Of a stretch of DNA of 43,798 bases, positions 34,048 to 41,897 are shown in pieces. Position 1 is the stretch's first letter, and every line of letters begins with the position of its first letter. Below the pieces are notes generated by a model that was not told the DNA's origin, ran no database searches, and saw nothing but the letters and a program-made list of their open reading frames with translations. Location of the stretch: the NCBI GenBank assembly GCA_001767035.1, contig MEKR01000196.1, forward strand, positions 32,336 to 76,133, in the 5' to 3' direction. A program made the position numbers and the translations under genes. Origin of the DNA: Acidobacteria bacterium RIFCSPLOWO2_02_FULL_61_28 (GTDB lineage Bacteria; Acidobacteriota; Terriglobia; 2-12-FULL-54-10).

Positions 34048-35283
34048 CTATTTCGCAACGCCGTCGCGGACAAATTCGAGCGCGGCGAAGGTGACCACCG
34101 ATTCCGGGTCAATGTTCCACTGCTCGTAGTGGAGCAGGTTGCCGCGGGCCTCGGGAACCGCTTTGAGAAAAGTATAGAGCGGCGAGTAGCCGCACCAGCG
34201 CAGCCGGTCTTGTTCCGGATGAAGCAGCTCGAAGAACCCTTGGCTGTCGCCGGCGCAGACACGGTCGAGCCGTTGGAGGTCCTGCTCGCGAACGGAGGCC
34301 ATGCGGCCCTGCTCGGCCTGCCCGGCAAAGCGGTCGCCATAGCGCCTTCCCATGTGGGCCAAATCAATTCCCAAGACCCAGAACAGGCGCGGCCCCTCCC
34401 GTTCCGCCAGTTCGCCGAGCGCCGCGAGAAACCGTCCGACATCCTCATCCGACTCCGGCAAACGGCCGGTCACCAGGCTCTGCAAGAATGGCCCGCACAG
34501 GATCGGCAGAATGCGGACGGGCGCGCCCAAGGCATGTTGCAGGAAGACGCATTGGAATTCGATGGAGTGCTCAATCGCGTGGCAATAATCCTCCATCAGC
34601 ACGGCGTCGCCCGCCCGCTCGGCAAGCCAGTCCACCAGGCGCGTATCCACTTCCAATGTCCCGAGCGGCGTGACGAACGGCTTGCGCGTGAGGCCGAACC
34701 GCTCCGGCTGGCCGTAGTGCGACGTGCCGAGCACAACGAAGGTTTTGTCGCGCAACTCGGGCGCGAGCCGCCGGTAGGCAGTCCCGTAGCCTTTCCATCC
34801 GCCGGACGGGCTGACGTGCGGAGCGGCCAAGCCGACCATGCCCGGCGGATCAGGAAGCGGCTCCCCGCAGGAATCGAAATATTCCCTGATCTGCATCCGC
34901 AGGGCTTCCGGCTCATCCGGGTACCCCGTCCCGGCATGGACGGGGATGCGCTCCGGAGCGTCGCGGAATTCCCGTTGCCGCGACTCTCGAATTTGGTGGA
35001 ACTCCTCCGTTTCCAGGAAACCGTTTGTTTGGAGGGCATGGACAAAGTTTTCGATCACATCGCTGCCGACCAGTTGGCCCGTGCGACGGTAGAGATCGGC
35101 CTGCAAATCCAGATCGCTTTGCTCTCCGTCAAAGAAAGCCAGCGAAGGGACGAGCGCCGGCGGAATGATGAGCATGGCCGGAGTGTAGCGATACGGGTCG
35201 CGCACCAGCAGACCCGGCTGCTCGGGCGACGGCGACGGCATCACGTCAATATCGGCGCGCAGTCTTGGCAAAACCTTGGCCAC
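34048..35283 (-). CDS. MEMO-family protein with PqqD-like N-terminal domain
   Basis: 411 residues. Residues about 148-411 are a MEMO domain (as in AmmeMemoRadiSam protein B): GLAAPHVSPSGGWKGYG (His156), VVLGTSHYG (His189), AIEHSIEFQCVFLQH and VLGIDLAHMG; these are the metal-site residues of the family. Residues about 26-97 (LLVRDPYRYTPAMLIIPP, LAFFDGEQSDLDLQADLYRR, VIENFVHALQTNGFLE) resemble a PqqD-type winged helix, the recognition domain of peptide-modifying pathways. This is my inference. The GTG at 35283 fits the conserved PRLRADIDVMPSP start; upstream readings are repeat DNA. It is flanked by a radical SAM gene and an amidase on the same strand. Confidence 0.88.
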   Translation of the reverse strand: MAKVLPRLRADIDVMPSPSPEQPGLLVRDPYRYTPAMLIIPPALVPSLAFFDGEQSDLDLQADLYRRTGQLVGSDVIENFVHALQTNGFLETEEFHQIRESRQREFRDAPERIPVHAGTGYPDEPEALRMQIREYFDSCGEPLPDPPGMVGLAAPHVSPSGGWKGYGTAYRRLAPELRDKTFVVLGTSHYGQPERFGLTRKPFVTPLGTLEVDTRLVDWLAERAGDAVLMEDYCHAIEHSIEFQCVFLQHALGAPVRILPILCGPFLQSLVTGRLPESDEDVGRFLAALGELAEREGPRLFWVLGIDLAHMGRRYGDRFAGQAEQGRMASVREQDLQRLDRVCAGDSQGFFELLHPEQDRLRWCGYSPLYTFLKAVPEARGNLLHYEQWNIDPESVVTFAALEFVRDGVAK

Positions 35284-35341
35284 GCGCTCATTGTAGCCGG
35301 AAATAGAGGAAAGGCAAAAAGCAGTGAGGAGTGATGAGTGG

Positions 35342-35408
35342 CGAGTGACAAGCGATAACAATTGCAGTGACCGTCCCGCATTGTGCACCACTCGTCACTT
35401 GTCACTCG
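35342..35408. repeat. Word-repeat inverted repeat between the radical SAM and MEMO genes
   Basis: Arms CGAGTGACAAG (35342-35352) and CTTGTCACTCG (35398-35408) pair perfectly over 11 bases with a 45-base loop. They are made of GAGTGAC-like words. Confidence 0.7.
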
Positions 35409-35412
35409 TCAC

Positions 35413-36486
35413 TTACCACGGCCCTTGCCCGCTCCCTAATTCCGCAGGGCGGGACGGCTCTGATTGGTGTGCGTACTGCTCCTGGGTTGCGAGAGGCTGG
35501 GTGCGGCACGTCGCCCCTTTGCCCTTCAGACAGTAGTCGTAGCAGTTCTTGTGGCCGAGATAGACGCGCTGGAAAGATTCTGCGAGCGTTCCGCCAAGGT
35601 CGAACCGCTCGTCGTCGTAGATGACCGGGCAGGGGTAGAAGCGAATGCGCCCGGCGATCTTCTGGATGCAGCGGCTGTAGTGGCACATCAGGCTCTCGGG
35701 CGGCTTGTTGAGAATCTGAAAACAGTGGGTGGTGATGAAGACCTCCGCCGAGGGCCGGCGGCCCGCCTTTTCGAGTTGCGCGAGCTGATGGCCCATCTCC
35801 AAAATGTTCTCAATCAGATTCACTTCGACGCGCACGCCGCGCTTTTCAAACAACTCGGTAAAGCGGCCTCGGATTTCCTCGTCATCGGAAATCTTCAGAA
35901 AAGGGCGCTCGGCGGTGATGATGGGGACAAAGCCGACGGCGGCAAGGCGACTGATAGTCTCGACGGTCTGGGCGAAGGTGCCCCGCCCGCGGATCGAATC
36001 GTGGTCCTCCGGGAGAAAGCTCTCGAGGCTGATTCGCAGCCGCAGGCGGTCGCCGTGCCGGCGATGGAGGCGCGTGAGCGCGTCGAAATGGTTGCGGATG
36101 TAGCGGCGCCCGTTGGTCAGGATTTCCGTCGGCGCGATGGCCAGAGCGTGTTCGAGGCTCGCCAGGAATTCCTCGTTGGTCTCGGCGCGGCCGCGCAGGA
36201 CGTCTTCGGTGACGAAGACTTCCCCGCCGGTGAAATAGATTTTTTGCACGCCGCAGGCGCGCGCGTCGTCGAGATGCGGGCGCAGTTCGTCAAAACGAAT
36301 CGGTTCCAGATGATGGCTGGTCGGGGAAGAAGCCGTATAGCAGTGCTTGCACTTGAGATCGCAGAGCGAACCCTGCATGACCCAGAGGTCATCGAGCACG
36401 GGTCTGCCGTCCCGGGTCTTGGGGTCCACAAAGCCGCGAGGCTCGCCTGTGGAGCCAGTCAACTCGATGCCAATCGGATGCGACAC
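35413..36486 (-). CDS. Radical SAM protein with C-terminal cysteine cluster
   Basis: 357 residues. The radical SAM cluster motif is CDLKCKHC (Cys42, 46, 49), followed by KIYFTGGEVFV (GGE SAM motif) and LRLRISLES. The C-terminal part has many cysteines (TTHCFQIL, LMCHYSRC, YPCPVIYDDE, CYDYC and GATC), like SPASM/auxiliary cluster domains of peptide-modifying enzymes. I cannot name its substrate; it is not the usual radical SAM partner of MEMO. The GTG at 36486 has GGAGGAG 5 bases upstream and a good promoter (36521-36549). The last 15 residues are coded by a family 1 repeat. The MEMO gene follows 129 bases downstream. Confidence 0.9.
   Translation of the reverse strand: MSHPIGIELTGSTGEPRGFVDPKTRDGRPVLDDLWVMQGSLCDLKCKHCYTASSPTSHHLEPIRFDELRPHLDDARACGVQKIYFTGGEVFVTEDVLRGRAETNEEFLASLEHALAIAPTEILTNGRRYIRNHFDALTRLHRRHGDRLRLRISLESFLPEDHDSIRGRGTFAQTVETISRLAAVGFVPIITAERPFLKISDDEEIRGRFTELFEKRGVRVEVNLIENILEMGHQLAQLEKAGRRPSAEVFITTHCFQILNKPPESLMCHYSRCIQKIAGRIRFYPCPVIYDDERFDLGGTLAESFQRVYLGHKNCYDYCLKGKGATCRTQPLATQEQYAHQSEPSRPAELGSGQGPW
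35428..35464 (+). repeat. Dispersed hairpin repeat family 1 copy at the end of the radical SAM gene
   Basis: CCCGCTCCCTAA, TCCGCAGGGCGGGA, CGGCTCTGAT. It codes the SEPSRPAELGSG end of the radical SAM protein; the stop follows at 35413-35415. Confidence 0.8.
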
Positions 36487-36520
36487 AGATGCTCCTCCGC
36501 CACCTCAGCGTGCTCTGATA

Positions 36521-36549
36521 ACTATATGCCAGGCAATCCGCCCTCGCAA
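36521..36549 (-). promoter_or_regulatory. Promoter of the radical SAM gene
   Basis: On the minus strand TTGCGA (36544-36549), 17 bases, TATAGT (36521-36526). It starts 35 bases before the GTG start of the radical SAM gene. Confidence 0.65.
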
Positions 36550-36604
36550 ATGTGACCCAGGCGTTATGGGTAGTCGTGCGTCAGTTTTTCAGCAAGAAAA
36601 TCTC

Positions 36605-36635
36605 TTGGTCGGCGTTCCAATACCCGATATATAAT
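36605..36635 (+). promoter_or_regulatory. Promoter of the receiver gene or a leader RNA
   Basis: TTGGTC at 36605-36610, then TATATA at 36628-36633 (17-base gap) overlapping TATAAT at 36630-36635. The next plus-strand gene starts 268 bases downstream, so a long leader or a separate small RNA is made. Confidence 0.6.
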
Positions 36636-36639
36636 GGAG

Positions 36640-36902
36640 GCTAATTTCGATTTGTGCCAGTTCGAGTGGTGTCGCGCGCGGCAGCGGAGTTGAACTCACG
36701 GACTTGCCAGGTCCGGCCCAACGGGGCGAGCGTTGGGTTTGTTGCTGCGGATGGCCTGGGCCTCTTGCAAGGGATTGAACGAAAGGGAGGACTAGGTGCT
36801 TCTGACGGTCCCCAATCGTCTGCAAGCCCCACCGGCTTGCCCTCCTTGCGTTCCCACTTCTAATCCAGCAACCTTCTTCTTTTCCCTACTGGGAGGTGCG
36901 TC
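36640..36902 (+). other. Structured leader region or small RNA candidate
   Basis: No convincing gene in this stretch. It has three clean hairpins: CGGAC/GTCCG with loop TTGCCAG, CCCAACG/CGTTGGG with loop GGGCGAG, and GCAAGCC/GGCTTGC with a 5-base loop. It lies between a promoter and the receiver gene. I do not recognise a known riboswitch, and tested 6S, SRP and RNase P by eye without a match. Confidence 0.45.
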
Positions 36903-37325
36903 ATGCGCCCGCGAGTGTTAGTGGTTATGCCCTTGCAGCGAAGACTTGGATTGCTCGCCATCCTGGAGCAGAGCGGAATGGATGTGTACGTGGCGGGATA
37001 TTTTCGCGATGCGCAACAGAAGCTCAGCGAAGCGGCTCCCTTTGACTTGCTGTTTGTGGACGCCGAGCTCCCGGACGGTTCCTGGCAGCATCTCGTGCAG
37101 TCGGTTGTGGAGTCCGGAAAGAACTGCGAGGTGATTGTTTGCTCTCGTTGCGGCGATGAGCAGCTCTGGGCCGAAGTCCTGCAATGCGGAGCCTACGACT
37201 TGATCCCGGAACCGTATGATGAACGGGAAGTGGCTCGGATCGCCCGCAGCGCCATAGACAGCCACTACCTGCGACGGTTTGGCCGAGCCGCTAATTCTCC
37301 CGCCGCGATGCACAAGGCCTCCTGA
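36903..37325 (+). CDS. Degenerate response-regulator receiver domain protein
   Basis: A 140-residue CheY-like protein without output domain. The phosphorylation site position holds Asp53 (LLFVDAELPDG), but the acidic pair at the end of the first strand is replaced (VLVVMPLQRR), and the conserved Lys is lost (LIPEPYD in place of a KP motif). So it is likely a pseudo-receiver that works without normal magnesium-dependent phosphorylation. The ATG at 36903 has GGGAGG 7 bases upstream. No histidine kinase is adjacent. Its long leader is described separately. Confidence 0.88.
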   Translation: MRPRVLVVMPLQRRLGLLAILEQSGMDVYVAGYFRDAQQKLSEAAPFDLLFVDAELPDGSWQHLVQSVVESGKNCEVIVCSRCGDEQLWAEVLQCGAYDLIPEPYDEREVARIARSAIDSHYLRRFGRAANSPAAMHKAS

Positions 37326-37342
37326 AGATTCCTGGAGGACCC

Positions 37343-38206
37343 TTACGGAGCCACCGCCGCTGGAACCGGTTTCAACACGGGCGTGGGCAGTTCCAGTTCC
37401 AGGCCTTCGGCGGCTGCGATGGTGTTCGGAAATTCCCGGCGGGCATTTTCGACCAGGCCATCCACGAACTCGTCATCGTTGTCCGGGTCATGGTGAAACA
37501 AGAAGAGTTGCTTGACTCCGCATTCCTTGGCAATGCGGGTTCCTTCGAGCCAACTGCTGTGCCCCCAACCAATCCTCTCTGACTGCATCTGCTCGGGCGT
37601 GTACTGCGCGTCGTAGACGAGCACGTCGGCCCCTTGTGCCAGGTCCCGTACCGAGCGGTCGTGAACCGCGGAGCCCGGCTCGTTGTCGGTAGCGAAAACA
37701 AACACCGCGCCGTCGGCCTCGATCCGGTACCCCACGCATTCCTGCGGATGGAATAAGGGCCCGGAACGGACCACCGCGCCGTTGATGTCCACCGGATCGA
37801 AGTCCAGATCATAGAAATGCCGGGTCGAGTGCAGCATGGTCATATTCACGGGAAAGTAAGGGCTGACCATCTGTCCTTCAATCGCCGACTTCAGTCCTTC
37901 TTCGTTCCTCTTCACGGTATGAAAGAAGAACGCGTTCCCTTCCTTGTATAGGGGCAGGCAGAACGGGATTCCCTGGATGTGGTCCCAGTGAAAATGAGTC
38001 AGAAACACGTAGGCGTGGATCGGCAGATCCCCAAAATCGCGCAGCAGGCTCTTGCCCAAGCCTCGCAGCCCGCTCCCGCAATCCAGGATGATCACGGTGC
38101 CGTTTGCCAGCCTGACTTCGACGCAGGTCGTGTTTCCGCCATACCCCGAATTGCGCCGTTCCGGTGTGGGGATGGAACCGCGAACGCCCCAAAACTTGAC
38201 TTTCAT
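37343..38206 (-). CDS. Metallo-beta-lactamase fold hydrolase (cyclic phosphodiesterase-like)
   Basis: 287 residues. It begins KVKFWGVRGSIPTPERRNSGYGGNTTCVEV, has LDCGSGLRGLG, the metal motif THFHWDH, later FATDNEPGS and DAQYTPEQ, and GWGHSSWLEG, HHDPDNDDEF near the end. This matches phosphoribosyl 1,2-cyclic phosphodiesterase-like and class III cyclic phosphodiesterase-like members, often found near signalling genes. The substrate is unknown. The ATG at 38206 has AGGAG 10 bases upstream. It is convergent with the receiver gene, 17 bases apart. Confidence 0.9.
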   Translation of the reverse strand: MKVKFWGVRGSIPTPERRNSGYGGNTTCVEVRLANGTVIILDCGSGLRGLGKSLLRDFGDLPIHAYVFLTHFHWDHIQGIPFCLPLYKEGNAFFFHTVKRNEEGLKSAIEGQMVSPYFPVNMTMLHSTRHFYDLDFDPVDINGAVVRSGPLFHPQECVGYRIEADGAVFVFATDNEPGSAVHDRSVRDLAQGADVLVYDAQYTPEQMQSERIGWGHSSWLEGTRIAKECGVKQLFLFHHDPDNDDEFVDGLVENARREFPNTIAAAEGLELELPTPVLKPVPAAVAP

Positions 38207-38517
38207 ATCGCCGCGCTCCTAGCCTGCTTCGGCAGGCTCAGAAATGATCCGCGAAAGAGGTCTGCCGTTGCCTCTTCGTGGGGACTGCGAAACGATTCCC
38301 GCCTCGGCAAACGCACCACTTCAGCGAGCAACGCCATTGTATCGCGGTCTGCCCCTTGAAACCAAGGCCCTCCAGCGAAACTGAACCAGGGAAAAGCGGT
38401 TGATTTCCTCCTCCCCTGCCCCAATAATCGAACGATGCCAGACCTTGTTTATCCGAGCCGCGCGCGTAAGCAAGCGGGCCATCCGAGCCGGGTGATGGTG
38501 GTAAGGGAGCAATGAGA
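38207..38517. other. Intergenic region between two divergent genes, with hairpins
   Basis: AGCCTGC-TTCG-GCAGGCT (38221-38238) is a perfect 7-base hairpin with a TTCG loop, just before the ribosome site of the hydrolase gene. A family 1 repeat lies at 38451-38478. No gene or clear promoter seen otherwise. Confidence 0.6.
38451..38478 (-). repeat. Dispersed repeat family 1, reverse copy
   Basis: Plus strand ATCCGAGCCGCGCGCGTAAG then CAAGCGGG, matching the copy at 18698-18724 in the middle segment. A second partial copy (ATCCGAGCCGGG) starts at 38481. Confidence 0.7.
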
Positions 38518-39153
38518 ATGCCGGACCTGGTTTATCTGAGCCTCTGGCTGCGGGACTTTGACCAACAGACCATGCTCGCCTATTGGCGGCAAGCCCTGGA
38601 GGAGTTCCCCGCCTCCCCGCAAGCGCCGGGGGTGAGGTCGCTCGCCGTCTATCCTCTCAACTGGAGCGAAGCGCCGGTCGCGGAGGAGGCGTTTCGGGAC
38701 GGGATCAGCCCGCAGGAACTCCTCCCATTGGCAGAGGAATTTCTGCACGCCGACTGCGCCTACGAAGCGCAGATCCATTGGGACCTTTGGACGCCAAAAG
38801 CGCGGACGCCCAAATCGGAGGACATCTTCGGCGGCTGGGAGCGCAGGCCGCAGGTGGTCTCCATCCTCTGCCTGGGAACCGAGTTCGACCCTGAAGGGCA
38901 GGAAGTCCCCGGGCACCTCGAAATCGTCTTCGGGCCGGAGTCGAATTTCCTCCCGGCAGAGGAATGGGCGCTGACGCCGGAAGAGAAACAACAAGTGATG
39001 GCCGGACCGCAGATGCGCGAGAACGTGGAGAAATTGGTCAACTACGCGCGCCAGTTGGAACAAAAACTTCCCATCGCGCGGCGGCGGCTGTGGTGCGAGT
39101 CCGGGGAAGACTTGGCGGCACAGATTCTCTCGTTTTGGAAGGTTGAATCGTGA
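38518..39153 (+). CDS. Protein of unknown function
   Basis: 211 residues, no family recognised. It opens PDLVYLSLWLRDFDQQTM, then LAYWRQALEEFPAS, a central YEAQIHWDLWTPK, GWERRPQVVSILCLGTEFD, HLEIVFGPESNFL, and a helical end ENVEKLVNYARQLEQKLP. It looks cytosolic and globular, with alternating strands and helices. The ATG at 38518 is chosen because GGGAG lies 8 bases before it; an ATG at 38512 is too close. It converges with pgk, 33 bases apart. Confidence 0.8.
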   Translation: MPDLVYLSLWLRDFDQQTMLAYWRQALEEFPASPQAPGVRSLAVYPLNWSEAPVAEEAFRDGISPQELLPLAEEFLHADCAYEAQIHWDLWTPKARTPKSEDIFGGWERRPQVVSILCLGTEFDPEGQEVPGHLEIVFGPESNFLPAEEWALTPEEKQQVMAGPQMRENVEKLVNYARQLEQKLPIARRRLWCESGEDLAAQILSFWKVES

Positions 39154-39186
39154 AAGGCCGGGCCATGCCGAAAAGCGCGGTGGTGG

Positions 39187-40407
39187 TTACTTGTCGGTGA
39201 GCGCCTCAATTCCCGGCAGCTTCTCTCCGGCCAGGAATTCGAGCGACGCCCCGCCCCCGGTGCAAATGTGGGTGATGCGGTCCGAGACGCCGGCGGCGGC
39301 GAGAGCGGCAATGGAGTCCCCGCCCCCGACCACGCTGGTTCCGCCGAATGTGGCCAGCGCCTGGGCAATGGCCAGCGTGCCTTGCGCGAACGGTTTGATC
39401 TCGAAGACGCCCATCGGCCCGTTCCAGAGGACCGTCTTGGCACGGGCAATTTCACTCGCATAAAGGGCGATGGTCCGTGGCCCGATGTCCACCCCCAGCG
39501 AGTCCTCCGGGATCGGCGTGGAGGTCCCGTCCACGACGCGGGTCGGAGCCTCGGCGTCGAGTTTCTCGGCGATCAGGTGGTCCACCGGCAACTGAAGGCG
39601 GTACTTCCGGACTTTTTCTTGCGCATGGGCCTCTTGCGCCTGGGCCTGGGCCAGGACCTTGCGAGCCAGGTCAATCTTGTCCTCCTCGACCAAAGATTTG
39701 CCGGTCGCCAGTCCCTGGGCGCGGAGGAAGGTATAGGCCATGGCGCCGCCGATTAGAAGCGCGTCCACGATCGGCAGCAGGTTCTCGATCACCTCGATCT
39801 TGTCGGAGACCTTTGCCCCTCCGAGCAAGGCGACAAACGGGCGCTCGGGGTTGGAAGTGGCCTTGGTGAGATAATTCAACTCCTTTTCCATCAGGAATCC
39901 GGAAGCGGCCTGGGGAAAGAAGCGGGTCATGCCGACGGTCGAGGCATGGGCGCGGTGGGCCGAGCCGAAAGCGTCGTTGACGTAGAGTTCACCCAGACGC
40001 GCCAGTTGCCGGGAGAACTCCGCATCGTTGGCCTCCTCCTCCGGGTGGAAGCGCAGGTTTTCGAGAAGCAACACTTCTCCGTTCCGCAGGTCGGCAGACA
40101 GTTTTTCCGCTGCCGGACCGATGCAATCCGAGGCGAACGCCACCGGCCGGTTGAGCAGCTTCTCCAGATGGATCGCCACCGGAGCCAGGCTCATCTTGGG
40201 ATTGGGCTTCCCTTTGGGCCGCCCGAGGTGTGAAGCCAGAATCAGGCAAGCGCCCCGCCCGAGAGCATATTCGAGCGTCGGGAGCGTCTGGCGAATCCGC
40301 GTATCGTCGGTGATCTCACCCGAGCCCGAGAGCGGCACGTTGAAATCCACCCGGACGAACACGCGCTTGCCTTCGATGTCGAGATCGCGGATAGATAGTT
40401 TTGGCAT
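39187..40407 (-). CDS. pgk: Phosphoglycerate kinase
   Basis: Pgk transfers phosphate from 1,3-bisphosphoglycerate to ADP in glycolysis. Seen: [11 protein letters not shown] at the N-terminus, [51 protein letters not shown], and [10 protein letters not shown] near the end. 406 residues. An Ala/Gln-rich stretch ([14 protein letters not shown]) sits in the second half before the conserved LPVDHL. It follows gap by 137 bases, a common operon order; the gap contains an 18-base inverted repeat. Confidence 0.98.
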   Translation of the reverse strand: MPKLSIRDLDIEGKRVFVRVDFNVPLSGSGEITDDTRIRQTLPTLEYALGRGACLILASHLGRPKGKPNPKMSLAPVAIHLEKLLNRPVAFASDCIGPAAEKLSADLRNGEVLLLENLRFHPEEEANDAEFSRQLARLGELYVNDAFGSAHRAHASTVGMTRFFPQAASGFLMEKELNYLTKATSNPERPFVALLGGAKVSDKIEVIENLLPIVDALLIGGAMAYTFLRAQGLATGKSLVEEDKIDLARKVLAQAQAQEAHAQEKVRKYRLQLPVDHLIAEKLDAEAPTRVVDGTSTPIPEDSLGVDIGPRTIALYASEIARAKTVLWNGPMGVFEIKPFAQGTLAIAQALATFGGTSVVGGGDSIAALAAAGVSDRITHICTGGGASLEFLAGEKLPGIEALTDK

Positions 40408-40417
40408 GGGAACTCCA

Positions 40418-40538
40418 GGAGTCAGAAGTCAGGAGTTAGAAGAAAAGCGGGTCCCTCGCTCCGCCCCCGGCTGCGCTCGGGATGACAGCCTTGTAGCTTG
40501 ATCTTCATTCTGGCTCCTGCCTCCTGACTTCTGACTCC
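40418..40538. repeat. Long inverted repeat between gap and pgk
   Basis: Arm GGAGTCAGAAGTCAGGAG at 40418-40435 and its exact complement at 40521-40538 (18 of 18). The loop holds a reverse family 2 repeat (40447-40487). The gap-pgk message would fold into a large stem here. Confidence 0.85.
40447..40487 (-). repeat. Dispersed repeat family 2, reverse copy in the gap-pgk spacer
   Basis: Plus strand GCGGGTCCCTCGCTCCGC, then GGCTGCGCTCGGGATGACA. Its complement begins TGTCATCCCGAGCGCAGCC. Confidence 0.8.
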
Positions 40539-40544
40539 TTCCAG

Positions 40545-41552
40545 CTACAGCCCTTTGGCGGCGAGGAACTTGATCAGATCGCGGACGCGGCAGGAGTAGC
40601 CCCACTCGTTGTCGTACCAGGCGATCACTTTGACGCAGTTGCCGGCGACGACCCTCGTCAGCGGGCCGTCCACAATCGAGGAGTGCTCGTCCCCTCTGAA
40701 GTCGGCGGAGACCAGCTCCTCCTCGGTATAGCCGAGAATCCCTTTCATGGGACCGTTCGCCGCCGCTTTGAGCGCCGCATTCACCTCCTCGGGAGACGTC
40801 GCCTTCTCCACAAAGACCACCAGGTCCACGACCGAAACGTTTGGGGTGGGAACCCGCATGGCAAAGCCGTCGAGCTTCCCTTTCAGCTCTGGAATCGCCA
40901 GGTAGACGGCTTTGGCGGCTCCGGTCGAAGTGGGTATCATCGAGAGGGCAGCCGCCCGCGCCCGGCGCAGGTCCTTGTGGGGCAGGTCGAGAAGTTTCTG
41001 GTCGTTCGTGTAGGAGTGAATCGTGGTCATGGTTCCACTGCGGATGGTAAAGCGGTCATTGACGACCTTGGCGACCGGGGCCAGGCAGTTGGTGGTGCAG
41101 GAGGCGTTCGAGAGAACGTGGTGTTTCGCCGGGTCATACATGGCGTCGTTGACGCCGAGCACCAGCGTTACGTCCTCATCTTTGGCGGGCGCTGTGATGA
41201 TGACTTTCTTCACCCCGCCCCGCAAATGCTTGCGGGCGTCCGCCGCGTTGGTGAACAGCCCGGTGGACTCCACTACGATCTGCGCTCCCACCGCGTCCCA
41301 GTCAATCTTCGCGGGGTCCTTTTCCGCGAACACCCGAATGCTCTGCCCGTCCACCTGCAAGCAGTCCTTGGCGTGCCCGACAGAATTCTTCAAGTTCCCC
41401 AGAATCGAATCGTATTTGAGCAGATGGGCCAGTGTCTTGGGGTCGGTGATGTCGTTCACGGCAACGAACTCGACCTCCGGGTCGCTCAGCGCCGTGCGAT
41501 AAATATTCCGACCAATCCTTCCGAAGCCGTTAATCCCGACGCGAATGCTCAT
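40545..41552 (-). CDS. gap: Glyceraldehyde-3-phosphate dehydrogenase, type I
   Basis: Gap oxidises glyceraldehyde 3-phosphate with NAD. Seen: [11 protein letters not shown] (residues 6-16, NAD site), VNDITD (Asp for NAD preference), [12 protein letters not shown] with catalytic Cys152, and [15 protein letters not shown] near the end. 335 residues, normal length. The ATG at 41552 has AAGGAGG 5 bases upstream. It is followed by pgk. A promoter and two terminator-like hairpins lie upstream (41636-41749), which may control it. Confidence 0.98.
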   Translation of the reverse strand: MSIRVGINGFGRIGRNIYRTALSDPEVEFVAVNDITDPKTLAHLLKYDSILGNLKNSVGHAKDCLQVDGQSIRVFAEKDPAKIDWDAVGAQIVVESTGLFTNAADARKHLRGGVKKVIITAPAKDEDVTLVLGVNDAMYDPAKHHVLSNASCTTNCLAPVAKVVNDRFTIRSGTMTTIHSYTNDQKLLDLPHKDLRRARAAALSMIPTSTGAAKAVYLAIPELKGKLDGFAMRVPTPNVSVVDLVVFVEKATSPEEVNAALKAAANGPMKGILGYTEEELVSADFRGDEHSSIVDGPLTRVVAGNCVKVIAWYDNEWGYSCRVRDLIKFLAAKGL

Positions 41553-41635
41553 GAGTCCTCCTTAGAATGAAAACCGGCGATCGCTCCGATACATTATCGC
41601 AGCGAACTGCCCTGCGGCGATGCTGAATTTCGGGC

Positions 41636-41663
41636 AAAAAAAAGGCCCACCAAAACGGTGAGC
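41636..41663 (-). terminator. Rho-independent terminator upstream of gap
   Basis: On the minus strand GCTCACC-GTTTT-GGTGGGC (7 pairs, one G-T), then C and eight T. A textbook intrinsic terminator. It lies about 84 bases before the gap start and after the promoter at 41720-41749, so it would end a transcript of about 78 bases. Confidence 0.85.
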
Positions 41664-41666
41664 ACG

Positions 41667-41710
41667 AAAAAAAAGGAGAATAGTTTCGACGAATGCGCAA
41701 CCGTCAAAAC
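41667..41710 (-). other. First hairpin of the gap leader
   Basis: GTTTTGACG/CGTCGAAAC pair over 9 bases around a 10-base loop. Eight bases later comes a run of eight T. It lies at the predicted 5' end of the transcript. Confidence 0.6.
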
Positions 41711-41719
41711 TTTTCACTG

Positions 41720-41749
41720 AGTGTAGCCCTCCGTGACTTTCCTTGTCAA
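41720..41749 (-). promoter_or_regulatory. Promoter upstream of gap leader hairpins
   Basis: On the minus strand a perfect TTGACA (41744-41749), 18 bases, TACACT (41720-41725). Predicted start near 41713, directly before the first hairpin. Confidence 0.7.
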
Positions 41750-41897
41750 GAAAAATTTCCGGCAAACTGATTGAATTTAATATCTTTATTTTTCAATAAC
41801 TTAAAAAGAGGTCAAATATTGTCCGTCTATGACATAAAGTATTGTATTCCTGGATGGAAAACAGAATTAAAATTATATCTTGTTGTTATCACACAAC

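Larger units (their letters stand above)
41553..41897. other. AT-rich spacer upstream of gap with promoter and hairpins
   Basis: The left half holds the leader elements listed separately. The right half (41757-41897) is strikingly AT-rich for this genome and codes nothing I can support. A small inverted repeat GTTGT/ACAAC lies at 41882-41897, next to the stop of the DUF6599-like gene. Confidence 0.5.

Noticed and set aside
33994-35334. Open frame of 446 codons on the plus strand opposite the MEMO gene
   Set aside because: No family pattern; the minus strand carries the conserved MEMO motifs.
35413-36486. Radical SAM gene as the standard partner of the AmmeMemoRadiSam system
   Set aside because: The cluster motif and C-terminal cysteine pattern differ from that partner, and no AMMECR1 gene is adjacent.
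36654-36863. A 69-codon frame in the leader of the receiver gene
   Set aside because: No ribosome site at its start, low-complexity sequence, and the region folds into hairpins.
36640-36902. Possible 6S, SRP, RNase P or tRNA gene
   Set aside because: The conserved motifs of these RNAs are not present by eye; left as an unassigned structured region.
41562-41765. A 67-codon frame upstream of gap
   Set aside because: It crosses the promoter and both terminator hairpins and has no family pattern; better explained as leader DNA.
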